A DNA stretch of 64,000 nucleotides from positions 1 through 64,000 of the forward strand of contig NZ_JAAUWV010000002.1 in the NCBI RefSeq assembly GCF_014694405.1. The letters run 5' to 3'. The stretch is from Pseudoalteromonas sp. S16_S37. Its GTDB lineage: Bacteria > Pseudomonadota > Gammaproteobacteria > Enterobacterales > Alteromonadaceae. Under the pieces are notes generated by a model. The model did not search any database, was not told the origin of the DNA, and saw only the letters and a program-made list of their open reading frames with translations. Made by a program: the position numbers and the translations under genes. Every line of letters starts with the position of its first letter. Within the stretch, counting starts at the first letter, position 1. Shown here piece after piece: positions 34,793-44,371 of this stretch.

Positions 34793-35559
34793 ACCACCTC
34801 AGTAGTCAATGTGTCGCTATCAATATTAATTCGCCGCCATGCAGGCCCTAAGTCTTGTTGCTGCCAATGTGCTGTAGCTTTAGTAAATTGGATGGAGGTT
34901 GCTGGCGTGGCAAACACATCTAGTGCTCTAAAATGTTGATGGTAATCATGGTGTACATGACCATGGAATAACGCGATAACGTTGCCACTTTCTACCAACA
35001 TATTGAGAAGCTGCGGGCCATTTTCCAACATGTGCTTATCCAGATACCCCTGAATAGGCAGCGGGTGATGATGGCAAAATACCAAGGCTTTTTTTGCAGA
35101 GCTATTTAAAATGTCTTTGGCGCACGCTAAATGATGTTCATCGCACCACCCAGCAGGCGTTTGCCCTTTGGAATTGAGTAATAAAATATCAATTTGCTCT
35201 GTGCATAGATGTTTTGCACTGTGTATTTGACCGCCGCTAATATGGTTTAGCAGCTCAATTTCATCATGATTGCCAGGCACCCAAAACACCGGACACGTTA
35301 AACCCGACTCGCCAATCAGCTGGGCAAATAATGAATAAGACGCCACCGTATGATCTTGCGTCAAATCGCCACCAAAGATCACGCCATCCAAGTGCTCTTT
35401 GGCAAGCTGTGATAATACATCACGTAAGTATTGCGCCGTATTCACTTCAAAATATAGGCCATGGGTATCTGAAAAAAGGTGACAATCGGTGATATGTGCA
35501 AGTTTCAGTGTTGGCTGTTTAAATGTGTACTTTTGCTTAAACCAAGCCATTATTGACAT
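34777..35559 (-). CDS. cpdA: 3',5'-cyclic AMP phosphodiesterase CpdA
   Basis: Binuclear metallophosphoesterase that hydrolyses cAMP. Metal ligands: HITDCHLF (DxH), GGDLTQD, PGNHDE, FCHHHPLP and FHGHVHHDYH. Possible starts are MSIMAWF or the inner MAWF; the longest frame runs ten codons further back into the DUF1249 gene. Neither start has a strong ribosome site, consistent with coupling to the overlapping upstream gene. Confidence 0.93.
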   Translation of the reverse strand: MSIMAWFKQKYTFKQPTLKLAHITDCHLFSDTHGLYFEVNTAQYLRDVLSQLAKEHLDGVIFGGDLTQDHTVASYSLFAQLIGESGLTCPVFWVPGNHDEIELLNHISGGQIHSAKHLCTEQIDILLLNSKGQTPAGWCDEHHLACAKDILNSSAKKALVFCHHHPLPIQGYLDKHMLENGPQLLNMLVESGNVIALFHGHVHHDYHQHFRALDVFATPATSIQFTKATAHWQQQDLGPAWRRINIDSDTLTTEVVWLKG

Positions 35560-35992
35560 CCCAATTGAGCGGTACTTTACCGCTTTCAAGACAGGCCATT
35601 AGCCAATCAGCCAAAAACGCATTTACTTGATATTTTTCGTCTTTTTGATGCATTTTAGGATTTGGATAACGATAAGATGGCTTTATGCGTTGATGATAAT
35701 CATGATGAACTACCTCAGCGACTTTAGCATCGTGATATAAGCGTACTTCAAGATGCAAACTAGGAAAAAACACACTGCCATTAGAGGTTTGCTTAATAGT
35801 AATGTCGGTGGTGTACTTTGCGCAGCCGTGCACTTCAATCACATAATGCACATTAGCCAGCTCTATTGCTCTTTGCGCACCATGTTCTTCAGGCGGCAAC
35901 AACTTAAGTGCGCGCAAGTAATTACGCTCACACAAAGTGATGTACTTTGGTAAGGACTGAACATAATCACGTGCAAGGGCTATATCACTCAA
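35537..35992 (-). CDS. yqiB: DUF1249 protein (YqiB)
   Basis: 151 residues with the family signature YITLCERNYLRALKLLP, then YTTDITIKQT, LEVRLYHDAKVAEV and QVNAFLADWLMACLESG. Conserved in gammaproteobacteria between nudF and cpdA; its function is not established. Cytoplasmic, with no membrane segment. Overlaps cpdA by about 20 bases. Confidence 0.93.
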   Translation of the reverse strand: MSDIALARDYVQSLPKYITLCERNYLRALKLLPPEEHGAQRAIELANVHYVIEVHGCAKYTTDITIKQTSNGSVFFPSLHLEVRLYHDAKVAEVVHHDYHQRIKPSYRYPNPKMHQKDEKYQVNAFLADWLMACLESGKVPLNWDVNNGLV

Positions 35993-36013
35993 AGTTACAC
36001 CTCAACTTATCTA

Positions 36014-36631
36014 CTACACCCACTGAGCGAGCACTTTTTCTTTATTAAGCGCTAGCCATTGTAAACTAATCACTGTTGCCGCGTTATCAATTTCACCGCT
36101 TTGCAAAAGGTCGATTGCTTGTGCATAGGGTATCACATGACTTTTAATATCTTCACCTTCGCTTTCTAAACCAAAAATACCACCGGCTTGTGACAAGTCT
36201 GCTTTAGCTAAATATAAGTAAATGCGCTCAGTTGTGCCACCAGGGCTAGAAAGGTATGACGTCATATACTGTAACTCACCCAATGCTAAACCTGCCTCTT
36301 CCAAAGCCTCTTTACGGGCAACGTCTTCGTATTGTTCGCTCCCCTGTGCCATACCAGCTATACACTCTAACAACCAAGGGGATGATTTACTGGCCATAGC
36401 ACCTATGCGGATCTGCTCAATCAACAATACAGAGTCTGAAGATGGATCATAGGGTAGAACCGCAACAGCATGGCCTCGCTCTAAAATTTCTCGACAAATT
36501 GTTTGCGACATACCACCTGCAAACAAAGCATGGCGAAATTGATAAAGCTGTATTTTAAAAAAACCATTAAAAATGGTATCGACCGACTCCAATGTTACAT
36601 CTTGATTATCAAAGCATGTGATTGATGACAT
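36014..36631 (-). CDS. nudF: ADP-ribose pyrophosphatase NudF (Nudix)
   Basis: Hydrolyses ADP-ribose to AMP and ribose-5-phosphate. The Nudix box region is GMAQGSEQYEDVARKEALEEAGL (residues about 95-117), with Lys where the canonical Arg of the REXXEE core stands; the Glu ligands are kept. Upstream VAVLPYDPSSDSVLLIEQIRIG and downstream SPGGTTERIYLYLA match the ADPRase subfamily. First gene of the minus-strand operon and divergent from tolC, as in E. coli. Confidence 0.94.
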   Translation of the reverse strand: MSSITCFDNQDVTLESVDTIFNGFFKIQLYQFRHALFAGGMSQTICREILERGHAVAVLPYDPSSDSVLLIEQIRIGAMASKSSPWLLECIAGMAQGSEQYEDVARKEALEEAGLALGELQYMTSYLSSPGGTTERIYLYLAKADLSQAGGIFGLESEGEDIKSHVIPYAQAIDLLQSGEIDNAATVISLQWLALNKEKVLAQWV

Positions 36632-36852
36632 TATTTACATCCTAATTTTTTACAGGGGGGGTTTAAATTGTAATCAACTACCCCCATGATAGTGGCTCTG
36701 ACTATTCTCAAACGTCTTTATCATAAGATAAAGGCCTGTATTATATTCTGTTACATTTGTTGGTGTTGATTTACGTTTAAACTTTTTCGTTCTGAAAAAA
36801 AACAAGGTAACATGCGTTTAATACAAAAAGTTGTCTAAGGACTGAACGAACG

Positions 36853-38202
36853 ATGAAAAAAAGCTTATTATCTCTGTTAGTTGGCCTATCATGTGCGCTA
36901 ACTTCAAATCTGTCGCACGCCGAAGATTTACTTCAAGTATACGACATTGCAACTGCAAACGATCCTACGGTGCTAAAAGCAAAAGCACAGGCCGACGCGC
37001 AAAAGTTCGCGCAAGAGCAAGCCTTAGGCGTTTTACTTCCGCAACTTGGTTTTGAATCAAGTTATAGCCAAACGGATGTTGATGGCCATGGCATAGGCAG
37101 TGAAAATGATACCTCTGGCTACACATCTTACAATGCTTTCGAAGATACTTTTAGCCGCTCAATTGCATTGCAGCAAACCATTTTTAATATGTCTTCATGG
37201 CAAAATTTAGACATTGCTAAAAAACAAGCAATGCAGGCCTTGACGCAATATGAGTTAACTCAGCAAGAGCTAGTTGTACGTATTGCTCAAGGTTACTTCG
37301 ATGTACTGAGCGCATTAGATAACCTTGAATTTGTGCAAGCAGAAAAGCGTGCTATTGAGCGCCAGCTTGAGCAAACAAAACAACGTTACGAAGTAGGTCT
37401 AACAGCCATTACCGATGTACACGAAGCGCAAGCGCAATTTGACCAATCAGTCGCTAATGAAATTGTGGCTACAAACGATGTTGAAACAGCGCGTGAAGCA
37501 CTACGTACCATCACAGGTAAATATCACACTAAGCTAGATTCACTTAATACAAAAACATTCTCAACGGTATCGCCAAGCAAGCAAGCCACTGACTTTGTTA
37601 CCGTTGCAAAAGAGAAGAACCTATCTCTTGCGCTTGCAAAAGCAAGCCTTGATATTGCTGAAGATCAGATTGAGCTAGCCAAAGCGGGACATTATCCAAC
37701 GGTCAACTTGAATGCGTCTTACACTGACTCATTGCAAGACTCTAATGGCTCATTACTTAAACCTCGTGGCGATAGAACGAATGTTAGCCTCACATTAAAC
37801 GTGCCTATCTACACTGGTGGCCAAACTATGGCGGCAACGGAGCAAGCTCGCGCATTATATGTGGGTGCAAGCCAAGATTTAGAAGCAAGCATGCGTGAAG
37901 TAACGCGCTCTGTTATAACTTCTTACAATCAGGTGATGTCTAACGTAGCTACGTATCGCGCACTAGAACAAGCGGTAGTATCTGCAGAAAGTGCGTTGCA
38001 AGCCACTGAAGCTGGTTTTGAAGTAGGTACACGTACTATTGTTGACGTACTTGTTAGCACGCAAAATCTATATAACGCTAAGCGAAACCTCGCTAACTTA
38101 CGTTATCAATATGTGCTATCTTCACTGCGTTTGAAACAAGCGACGGGTACACTATCTCGTAGCGATTTAGAAGCAATTAATAAAGGCTTAGTTCAAAGCT
38201 AA
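36853..38202 (+). CDS. tolC: Outer-membrane channel TolC
   Basis: Trimeric exit duct for type I secretion and RND efflux. Signal peptide MKKSLLSLLVGLSCALTSN ending SHA; two outer membrane efflux repeats: LLQVYDIATANDPTVLKAKA with QRYEVGLTAITDVHEAQ, and LAKAGHYPTVNLNASY with GFEVGTRTIVDVLVSTQ. 449 residues. No AcrAB-like partner is nearby, as expected for a shared channel. The 220-base gap upstream holds the divergent promoters with nudF. Confidence 0.97.
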   Translation: MKKSLLSLLVGLSCALTSNLSHAEDLLQVYDIATANDPTVLKAKAQADAQKFAQEQALGVLLPQLGFESSYSQTDVDGHGIGSENDTSGYTSYNAFEDTFSRSIALQQTIFNMSSWQNLDIAKKQAMQALTQYELTQQELVVRIAQGYFDVLSALDNLEFVQAEKRAIERQLEQTKQRYEVGLTAITDVHEAQAQFDQSVANEIVATNDVETAREALRTITGKYHTKLDSLNTKTFSTVSPSKQATDFVTVAKEKNLSLALAKASLDIAEDQIELAKAGHYPTVNLNASYTDSLQDSNGSLLKPRGDRTNVSLTLNVPIYTGGQTMAATEQARALYVGASQDLEASMREVTRSVITSYNQVMSNVATYRALEQAVVSAESALQATEAGFEVGTRTIVDVLVSTQNLYNAKRNLANLRYQYVLSSLRLKQATGTLSRSDLEAINKGLVQS

Positions 38203-38224
38203 TCCTACTTATGCTTATTAAAGT

Positions 38225-38251
38225 AAAAAGCCGACTCGATGTCGGCTTTTT
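38225..38251 (+). terminator. Rho-independent terminator after tolC
   Basis: AAAAAGCCGAC-TCGAT-GTCGGCTTTTT, 22 bases after the tolC stop; A- and T-runs on either side. Confidence 0.93.
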
Positions 38252-38301
38252 GTATTTTTAAGCACTTGCGATAAACTAACGCCATTATGCAGTAAGAGAT
38301 A

Positions 38302-39234
38302 ATGTACGTGGTAACAGCCCCTACTTTTAAATGGTCGTTTTTAGCTCCCCGCTATTGGTTAACTTGGATTGGTGTTTTATGTTTGTACCTAATTTCTTGG
38401 TTGCCCCAGCGGATACAGTTTTTCTTAGGAAAATTACTTGGCCGTTTAGTGCATAGATTTGTGCAAAAACGCCGCCACATAGCGCAAGTAAACGTCGCTT
38501 TATGTTTTCCACATTTAAGCGAACAGCAACGCGCTGACATGGTGTTAAAAAACATGGAGAATACCGGTATAGCAACACTTGAAACCGGCATGGCTTGGTG
38601 GTGGCCACAATGGCGAGTAAATAGAGTCATTGGCTCAATAGAAGGCCTTGAGTTGGTAGAAAACATTCAACGTCAAGGTAAAGGCGTGCTGCTGCTAGTG
38701 CCACATATGCTACACTTAGAAATGCTCAGCCGCGTGTTAGGCACTAAACAACAAGGTATCGGTTTTTACAGACCACATAACAATCCGCTTATGGAATATT
38801 TTATGACCAAGGGACGCTTGCGTTCGAATGAAACCTTGATCACTAAGCGCGACGTTAAAGGCCTATTACAAGCACTAAAGAATAAAAAAATGTGTTATTA
38901 CCTGCCAGATCAAGATTATGGACGTAACCGCTGCGAATTCACCTCATTTTTTGCGGTACCTGATGCAGCCACAACCACTGGTACGTTGCTATTTTCATCT
39001 AGTAGAAATTGTGAAACACTCAGTTTAAGTGGCACAAGAGATGCAAGCGGTAAATATCATTTAAAAATCTACCCTGCGTTAACTGATTTTCCTAGTGAAG
39101 ATGCCAAGCAGGATGTAACCCGTGTAAATCAACGCATGGAACAATCCATAATGCTAGCACCAGAGCAATATATGTGGTTGCACAGACGTTTTAAAACTCG
39201 GCCCGATGAAAACGCGCCGTCTTATTACAGCTAA
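38302..39234 (+). CDS. LpxL/LpxM-type lipid A acyltransferase
   Basis: Inner-membrane enzyme adding a secondary acyl chain to the lipid A precursor. N-terminal membrane helix (WLTWIGVLCLYLISWLP), then NVALCFPHLSEQQRADM, the catalytic HX4E in LLVPHMLHLEM, GFYRPHNNPLME, and LPDQDYG with FFAVPDAATTTGT. 310 residues, the normal length. Which of lauroyl or myristoyl transfer it performs cannot be told from sequence alone. It is followed eight bases later by a TcpQ-domain gene, possibly in one transcript. Confidence 0.93.
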   Translation: MYVVTAPTFKWSFLAPRYWLTWIGVLCLYLISWLPQRIQFFLGKLLGRLVHRFVQKRRHIAQVNVALCFPHLSEQQRADMVLKNMENTGIATLETGMAWWWPQWRVNRVIGSIEGLELVENIQRQGKGVLLLVPHMLHLEMLSRVLGTKQQGIGFYRPHNNPLMEYFMTKGRLRSNETLITKRDVKGLLQALKNKKMCYYLPDQDYGRNRCEFTSFFAVPDAATTTGTLLFSSSRNCETLSLSGTRDASGKYHLKIYPALTDFPSEDAKQDVTRVNQRMEQSIMLAPEQYMWLHRRFKTRPDENAPSYYS

Positions 39235-39242
39235 GTCTATTT

Positions 39243-39923
39243 ATGGTTATGAAAAAAAATAATAGAAGTCGACCTAAGCGTCAAACAGCGCCTCCGCCGC
39301 CCCCACCTCCAGTGCGGAGTAAAAAGACAGCCAAACAAGTGTCTGCAGCTTGGTTTTGGGTCAAACATTTGTCGTTGGCATTCATTCTGATTTTATCAGC
39401 GTACTACTTTTTGTTTGGTGCTATGCCAAAAATGAGTGTCAGCACAACCGCAAATGTCGCAGCTCAAGGGTTTTCACAATTCTATGAAAGCTTCCGTAAC
39501 AGTACTTCTAGTAGAGATACTGAGCGTGCCAAGTTTGTGATTGAACTTGGTGACCCATCATTTCGTATCAACGAAGCACTCAAAGACCGAGAGCGAGTTG
39601 TTAAAGCTTCCAGCCAACGCTGGACGGGGGAACATCAACCTAGACGTTTTGAATCTGGAGATACCCTAAAAAGTGTGCTTGCTGACTACGCACGCCAAGA
39701 AAATGTAGAGCTATTTTGGTACTTAGATAAAGACTATGTTGTAAAACAGAACTTTCGTGTCGATAGCAACTTTTTATCTGCACTGTACCAAGTTGGTCGC
39801 GCCATCAACGACGATTTTGAGAATGAAATATATACCTTTTTCTGTCATCGCCAACGCGCAGCGGTGATCACCGAAAAACCAACTCTTTTTGTTCGAGATA
39901 ATTGTCGAAAACTAACCAACTAA
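39243..39923 (+). CDS. TcpQ-domain single-pass membrane protein
   Basis: Basic, Pro-rich start (APPPPPPP), one membrane helix (about 40-60, HLSLAFILILSAYYFLF), then a periplasmic part ending in a TcpQ-like domain (about 130-215; SGDTLKSVLADYARQENVELFWY, LDKDYVVKQNFRVDSNF). TcpQ-type domains are known from toxin-coregulated and type IVb pilus loci and resemble secretin-associated STN-like modules. No pilus operon is adjacent, so its partner is unknown. A second ATG two codons in is an alternative start. Confidence 0.75.
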   Translation: MVMKKNNRSRPKRQTAPPPPPPPVRSKKTAKQVSAAWFWVKHLSLAFILILSAYYFLFGAMPKMSVSTTANVAAQGFSQFYESFRNSTSSRDTERAKFVIELGDPSFRINEALKDRERVVKASSQRWTGEHQPRRFESGDTLKSVLADYARQENVELFWYLDKDYVVKQNFRVDSNFLSALYQVGRAINDDFENEIYTFFCHRQRAAVITEKPTLFVRDNCRKLTN

Positions 39924-39934
39924 TGTCTTAGCGA

Positions 39935-39957
39935 GTCGTGACCTTTAAGGTCACGAC
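39935..39957. terminator. Hairpin between convergent genes
   Basis: GTCGTGACCT-TTA-AGGTCACGAC, a perfect 10-bp stem just beyond the TcpQ-domain gene and before the end of glnE. No T-run follows, so it may be a weak or Rho-assisted terminator serving both strands. Confidence 0.6.
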
Positions 39958-39984
39958 ATGGGCTTATTCAATATAGCGGCTTAG

Positions 39985-42789
39985 CTACTTTGCTAATGTT
40001 GCCTCAAAGATCTCAGTTACTTTCTGTGTCATCGCATGTATTTGCTTATCCTTGGCAACACACTTTCCTTGGCGATTTAAACTCAGGTTATGATAAAGCT
40101 CACGGAAAAAACAATATGCTTCACTTAGCACCGTCTGCTCTTGTTCACTCAAAATACCTAACTTACTTGCACAAGCTAAGATACGCACATTATCAGTATG
40201 CTCAGCCATTTCGGGGTAACGCTGGGCATAGTGTAAAACCAGATATTGCACGATAAATTCAATATCTGTCATCCCCCCGAGTCCCTGCTTTAAATCAAAC
40301 AACTCGTCGCTGTCTTTGCTCAGATGATTGCGCATTTTTTCTCGCATAGAGGTCACGTCTTCCAATAGCTTGTCGTGCTCTCGTGGCAGCTCTAATATGT
40401 TAGCGCGTATTTGCATAAAGCGCTCTCGCATGTCTTGCTGTCCATATACAAGCCTTGCCCTAACGATTGCTTGATGCTCCCACGTCCAAGCCTGCTGCAA
40501 TTGATATTGGTAATAGCTTTCTAAGTTAATCGCTAATAATCCCGAATTACCTTCAGGACGTAAGCGCGTATCCAGCTCATATAAGATGCCCGACGCAGTT
40601 CTTGTATTGAACAAATGCATTAAACGCTGTGCTAACTTAAGATAGAACTGGCGAGATGAAATCGCCTTTTCTCCATTGGTATAACTATCGCCATCGCGAT
40701 TGTGCACAAATACCAAGTCTAAATCCGAATCATAGCCAAGCTCCCAGCCACCCGCTTTTCCATAAGCAATAACGGCAAACCCTTTGGCATCTTCATGGCT
40801 ACCTTGTGGTTGCCCGTAGCGTTCTGTCATCTGCAGCCAAGCTAAGTTAACGGATTGTTCGATGATAGCTTCCGCCAGCGCAGTCAAGTGATCGCTTACC
40901 TTCATTATACTAAGCACATCAGTTGCATCAGCCGCAGCAATACGTAACTGATGTGTTTGTTTAAACTGCCGCAACGCTTCCATTTGCTGCTCAAGATCAT
41001 GCTGCTCTATACGCAAAAAATATTGTCTTATTTCTAGCTTGTAAGCATTCAAGGGCAGTGGCTTATAAAGCGCAGCTGGGTCTAATAATTCATCCAGTAG
41101 AATAGGATATTTGGCAATATGCTCGGCGATCCATTGGCTGTGTGAGGTTAAGAAGAGCAGCTGTTTTAACGCCCCTTGATTTTCATATAAGAGCTCAAGA
41201 TAAGCCGTTCTTGATACCACGGTTGCAACTATGTTTAAAACTCGGCTCAATACATTACCGCTTAAGCTGAGTTCTGCCGCTTGCTGTAATAAGCAAGGCA
41301 TTAACTTATCGAGAATATCCGCGCCACGAGCACCAACTTTGCGCTTAGTCAACGCTCCTTTAAACTCCTGTAATGCCTCCTGCCAAGGCTCTACCTGCTC
41401 TTCGTTAACTTTACCTACGAGCTGCTCTGTATCTCCTTCCAGCCACAAATAAGTGTATGCTTCATCTGACTGAGTATGCTCTAAAGGCTCATCCCCTATC
41501 ACTTGACTAAACTCATCACGAATCTTGGTCATGCGGTTTTGCAATATAGCTAAACATTCATCGAAGTTTTTCGCGCCCATCAAGGTCACTAATCGAGCTT
41601 GAGATACCGCACTATCGGGTAAAGTTTGAGTTTGCTGATCATCAAACGCCTGCAAGTATTGCTCTATTTTTCTAAGGTACAGATAGTTATCTTGCAATGA
41701 GTGAACGATATTTGGGGGGATCACCTCTAGCGCTTTTAACTGGCTTAATGCATTAAGTATTGAAGGTGTTTGCAAACTGGTGTCTCGACCACCGCGGATC
41801 ATCTGTAGCGCTTGCACTATAAACTCTACTTCTCGAATACCACCGGCACCAAGCTTTATGTTGTTCACAAGCCCCTTGCGTCTTACTTCTTGGGCTATCA
41901 TATGCTTCATTTTGCGAAGTGAATCAATCACCGAAAAATCAATGTATCGACGATATACAAAAGGCCGTAGCATGTTGTAAAACGCTTGCCAATGTTGCGT
42001 TTGCTGCCCAAGCAAACGAGCTTTAAGCATCGCGTAACGCTCCCATTCACGCCCCTGGTCTTGATAATAATCTTCCATCGCCGACAAACTCATCACCAAA
42101 GGCCCGCTGTCACCAAAAGGACGTAAACGCATATCGACCCTAAATACTTGGCCATCGACGGTCACCTGATTGAGTGCACAAATCAGTTTTTGTGCGACCT
42201 TGGTATAGAAAACTTGTGCTTCAACACTTTTACGCCCCACTTGTGTTGAGACATTTCGTGGATAGCAAAAAATCAAATCAATATCAGATGAAAAGTTCAG
42301 TTCTGCACCGCCGAGCTTGCCCATGCCGATAACCATCATCGCCAGAGCTTCACCTGACTCATCAAGTGGTGTGCCACATTGCTTAACCGTTTGTGCAAAT
42401 GCCCAGCGATTGGCAGCATCAATTAGTCGCTCAGAAAGCGCTGAAATATAGCGGATGCTATCTGCAATATCATTGCCCTTTACCAAATCTAGCCACATTA
42501 CCTTTAGCCAATAACGCTGCCTGTATTTTCGCAGTAACCTAAAACAGTCACTTTCACTCAAAGCGGTTAAATCGTCTGTTAATGGAAAGGGTACATCTCG
42601 ATTTTTCATTTGCTCTTCATCAAGCAACCAATTCGCGAGTTCTGGCGATTGCTGCAACACTCGATAAGCAAAATCACTCATAGCAAGTAAACGTAGCAGT
42701 TCAGGCTTTGCCGGGTGCTCGCACCTTAGTGTTTGCCAACGCTCTTGGGCAAGTTGAGCCAAGTTAGTGGGTAAAGCGACGTCATGCAT
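39985..42789 (-). CDS. glnE: Bifunctional glutamine synthetase adenylyltransferase/deadenylase
   Basis: Adds and removes AMP on glutamine synthetase in response to PII signalling. Two nucleotidyltransferase domains, each with G-G-x-E-L...DxD: GKLGGAELNFSSDIDLIFCY in the N-terminal half (deadenylase) and YGKAGGWELGYDSDLDLVFV in the C-terminal half (adenylylase). 934 residues, the usual size. It is transcribed alone and diverges from the DUF350 gene with an 80-base gap. Confidence 0.97.
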   Translation of the reverse strand: MHDVALPTNLAQLAQERWQTLRCEHPAKPELLRLLAMSDFAYRVLQQSPELANWLLDEEQMKNRDVPFPLTDDLTALSESDCFRLLRKYRQRYWLKVMWLDLVKGNDIADSIRYISALSERLIDAANRWAFAQTVKQCGTPLDESGEALAMMVIGMGKLGGAELNFSSDIDLIFCYPRNVSTQVGRKSVEAQVFYTKVAQKLICALNQVTVDGQVFRVDMRLRPFGDSGPLVMSLSAMEDYYQDQGREWERYAMLKARLLGQQTQHWQAFYNMLRPFVYRRYIDFSVIDSLRKMKHMIAQEVRRKGLVNNIKLGAGGIREVEFIVQALQMIRGGRDTSLQTPSILNALSQLKALEVIPPNIVHSLQDNYLYLRKIEQYLQAFDDQQTQTLPDSAVSQARLVTLMGAKNFDECLAILQNRMTKIRDEFSQVIGDEPLEHTQSDEAYTYLWLEGDTEQLVGKVNEEQVEPWQEALQEFKGALTKRKVGARGADILDKLMPCLLQQAAELSLSGNVLSRVLNIVATVVSRTAYLELLYENQGALKQLLFLTSHSQWIAEHIAKYPILLDELLDPAALYKPLPLNAYKLEIRQYFLRIEQHDLEQQMEALRQFKQTHQLRIAAADATDVLSIMKVSDHLTALAEAIIEQSVNLAWLQMTERYGQPQGSHEDAKGFAVIAYGKAGGWELGYDSDLDLVFVHNRDGDSYTNGEKAISSRQFYLKLAQRLMHLFNTRTASGILYELDTRLRPEGNSGLLAINLESYYQYQLQQAWTWEHQAIVRARLVYGQQDMRERFMQIRANILELPREHDKLLEDVTSMREKMRNHLSKDSDELFDLKQGLGGMTDIEFIVQYLVLHYAQRYPEMAEHTDNVRILACASKLGILSEQEQTVLSEAYCFFRELYHNLSLNRQGKCVAKDKQIHAMTQKVTEIFEATLAK

Positions 42790-42870
42790 AAAAAATCTCC
42801 ATAGCTATATGGCTCAATGAGTTGGGAGTCGTTATAGTAACAATATCTAAAATTTACCAGTAGAGCGAAT

Positions 42871-43764
42871 ATGACCTATTTGTCGCTAGCCAACATTAAT
42901 TTTTTTGCTATTTTGTCGAGTTTTGTTGTTATTTGTCTTGTTGTTACGTTTTTGCGCCTACAAGTTCAGTACCGAGCAAAACAAGCGCTGCAAGAAGAGC
43001 TGGCCAAACGGGACAATTTTGCGCTGGGGATCAGTTACGCATCGCAAATTTCAGTGATAGCATTTAGTGTTGCGTATTTTTTTAACGACATAAAATACGC
43101 CAGCGCCATTGCGCAGCCGCTGCGCGCTCTATTTGTATTGTCGCTCATTCTGATATTTATTTGTTTTGGTCAATATATACATCGAAAATGGATTTTGTAT
43201 CAGTTCAATGAAGAGCAAGCCATTTTAAAACAAAATATTTGTGCAGCTTTAGTTGACTCAGGCATGCTCATTGCCAACGGTATTTTGGTACTTGGCTTAT
43301 ACCATTGGGTACACCCACAAGGTATTAGTGACTTGCTTGTGGTTTGCTCGAGTTTTTTACTACTACAGGGGTTATTTGCACTAGATAGCAAATTTAGAGA
43401 AAGTCGTTTTGCTAGGGTCAACCAAGGCGCTTCGCTGCAGCAAAACTTTAGTTTAGACAATATATCTATCGGCATTCGATACGCAGGTAAAACCATAGGC
43501 CTAGCCCTTGCTATCTACGCGGGCTTACACAGCGCTCAATACCATGGCGCGATGATAGTAGAAAACCTGTTTTCGGTTGTGTTGCACTGTGGTTTGATGT
43601 GGATATTGCTCTATGCGGGTAGTTTTGCGCTGGTATATTTATCGTTGCCTAAAGTTGACATTGGCCTTGAAGTTGACCATCAAGATAATATCGGAATTGC
43701 TTGCATAGAATTTGCGATTTTCGCATCAATGGGCTATCTACTTATTAATACATTTTCTGTGTAG
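42871..43764 (+). CDS. DUF350 (YjfL-like) multi-pass membrane protein
   Basis: Inner-membrane protein with about eight hydrophobic helices. Two repeats of the DUF350 type are seen, marked by KRDNFALGISYASQISVIAF and LDNISIGIRYAGKTIGLALA (D-N-x-A/S-x-x-I-x-x-A/S-G). 297 residues. The function of this family is not established. It is co-directional with the next gene, whose likely start lies 31 bases beyond this stop. Confidence 0.85.
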   Translation: MTYLSLANINFFAILSSFVVICLVVTFLRLQVQYRAKQALQEELAKRDNFALGISYASQISVIAFSVAYFFNDIKYASAIAQPLRALFVLSLILIFICFGQYIHRKWILYQFNEEQAILKQNICAALVDSGMLIANGILVLGLYHWVHPQGISDLLVVCSSFLLLQGLFALDSKFRESRFARVNQGASLQQNFSLDNISIGIRYAGKTIGLALAIYAGLHSAQYHGAMIVENLFSVVLHCGLMWILLYAGSFALVYLSLPKVDIGLEVDHQDNIGIACIEFAIFASMGYLLINTFSV

Positions 43765-43794
43765 CTGTTGGATAAGGCTGCACAAGGTGGAGCC

Positions 43795-44268
43795 ATGCCC
43801 CTCAAGCTTGATAACTTTCTTTTAGTTGACAGTAACAAAGAGTTCAGCCGGGAATATGCTGAATATCTAAAGAAACACTCAGGTAATAAAGAGAGCCAGT
43901 TGATCGCAGCTGGAGATAACACTCGACACCTACTAAAGATGATGTTTGATAATTTAATCAAAGATTATTGTTATTGCGATTTTGCAAATGAAATCAGCGT
44001 ATCTGAACTTTCCAGTTATCTTAATGAGCATCATAAAGTCAGCGGTGTGCTTATTTCTAATGTTGACTACGAGTTAGCGAGTAAAGACCAGCAATTTATT
44101 TTTAATTCACTACATCCCGTGCGCTACCTGTTAGAACAAACACAAGATGGCGCTTTCACTTACAAAAAAATAACCGACACAGCCAATGTCAATCACCTGA
44201 CATGTAATGGGGCTTTGCCCGCTGTGGGCGAGGATATAGAAGCCTCACTGTGTAAATTAGATACATAA
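43795..44268 (+). CDS. Conserved-looking protein of unknown function, 157 aa
   Basis: Start set at the ATG preceded by AAGGTGG; the longest frame begins nine codons earlier at TTG without a ribosome site. The protein begins MPLKLDNFLLVDSNKEFSRE and continues with HLLKMMFDNLIKDYCYCDF and VSGVLISNVDYELA. It is soluble, mixed alpha/beta, with no signal peptide. I do not recognise a family. Its close spacing to the DUF350 gene suggests joint expression. Confidence 0.65.
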   Translation: MPLKLDNFLLVDSNKEFSREYAEYLKKHSGNKESQLIAAGDNTRHLLKMMFDNLIKDYCYCDFANEISVSELSSYLNEHHKVSGVLISNVDYELASKDQQFIFNSLHPVRYLLEQTQDGAFTYKKITDTANVNHLTCNGALPAVGEDIEASLCKLDT

Positions 44269-44371
44269 AAGGCATTTAATTGCGCAAACTCCCCTCACTG
44301 GTCATTAGAAACTAGACGCTGAGAAGGCAAAACTTTACTATTGCAACATTGCTATTTCTTGTAGGCCAGTT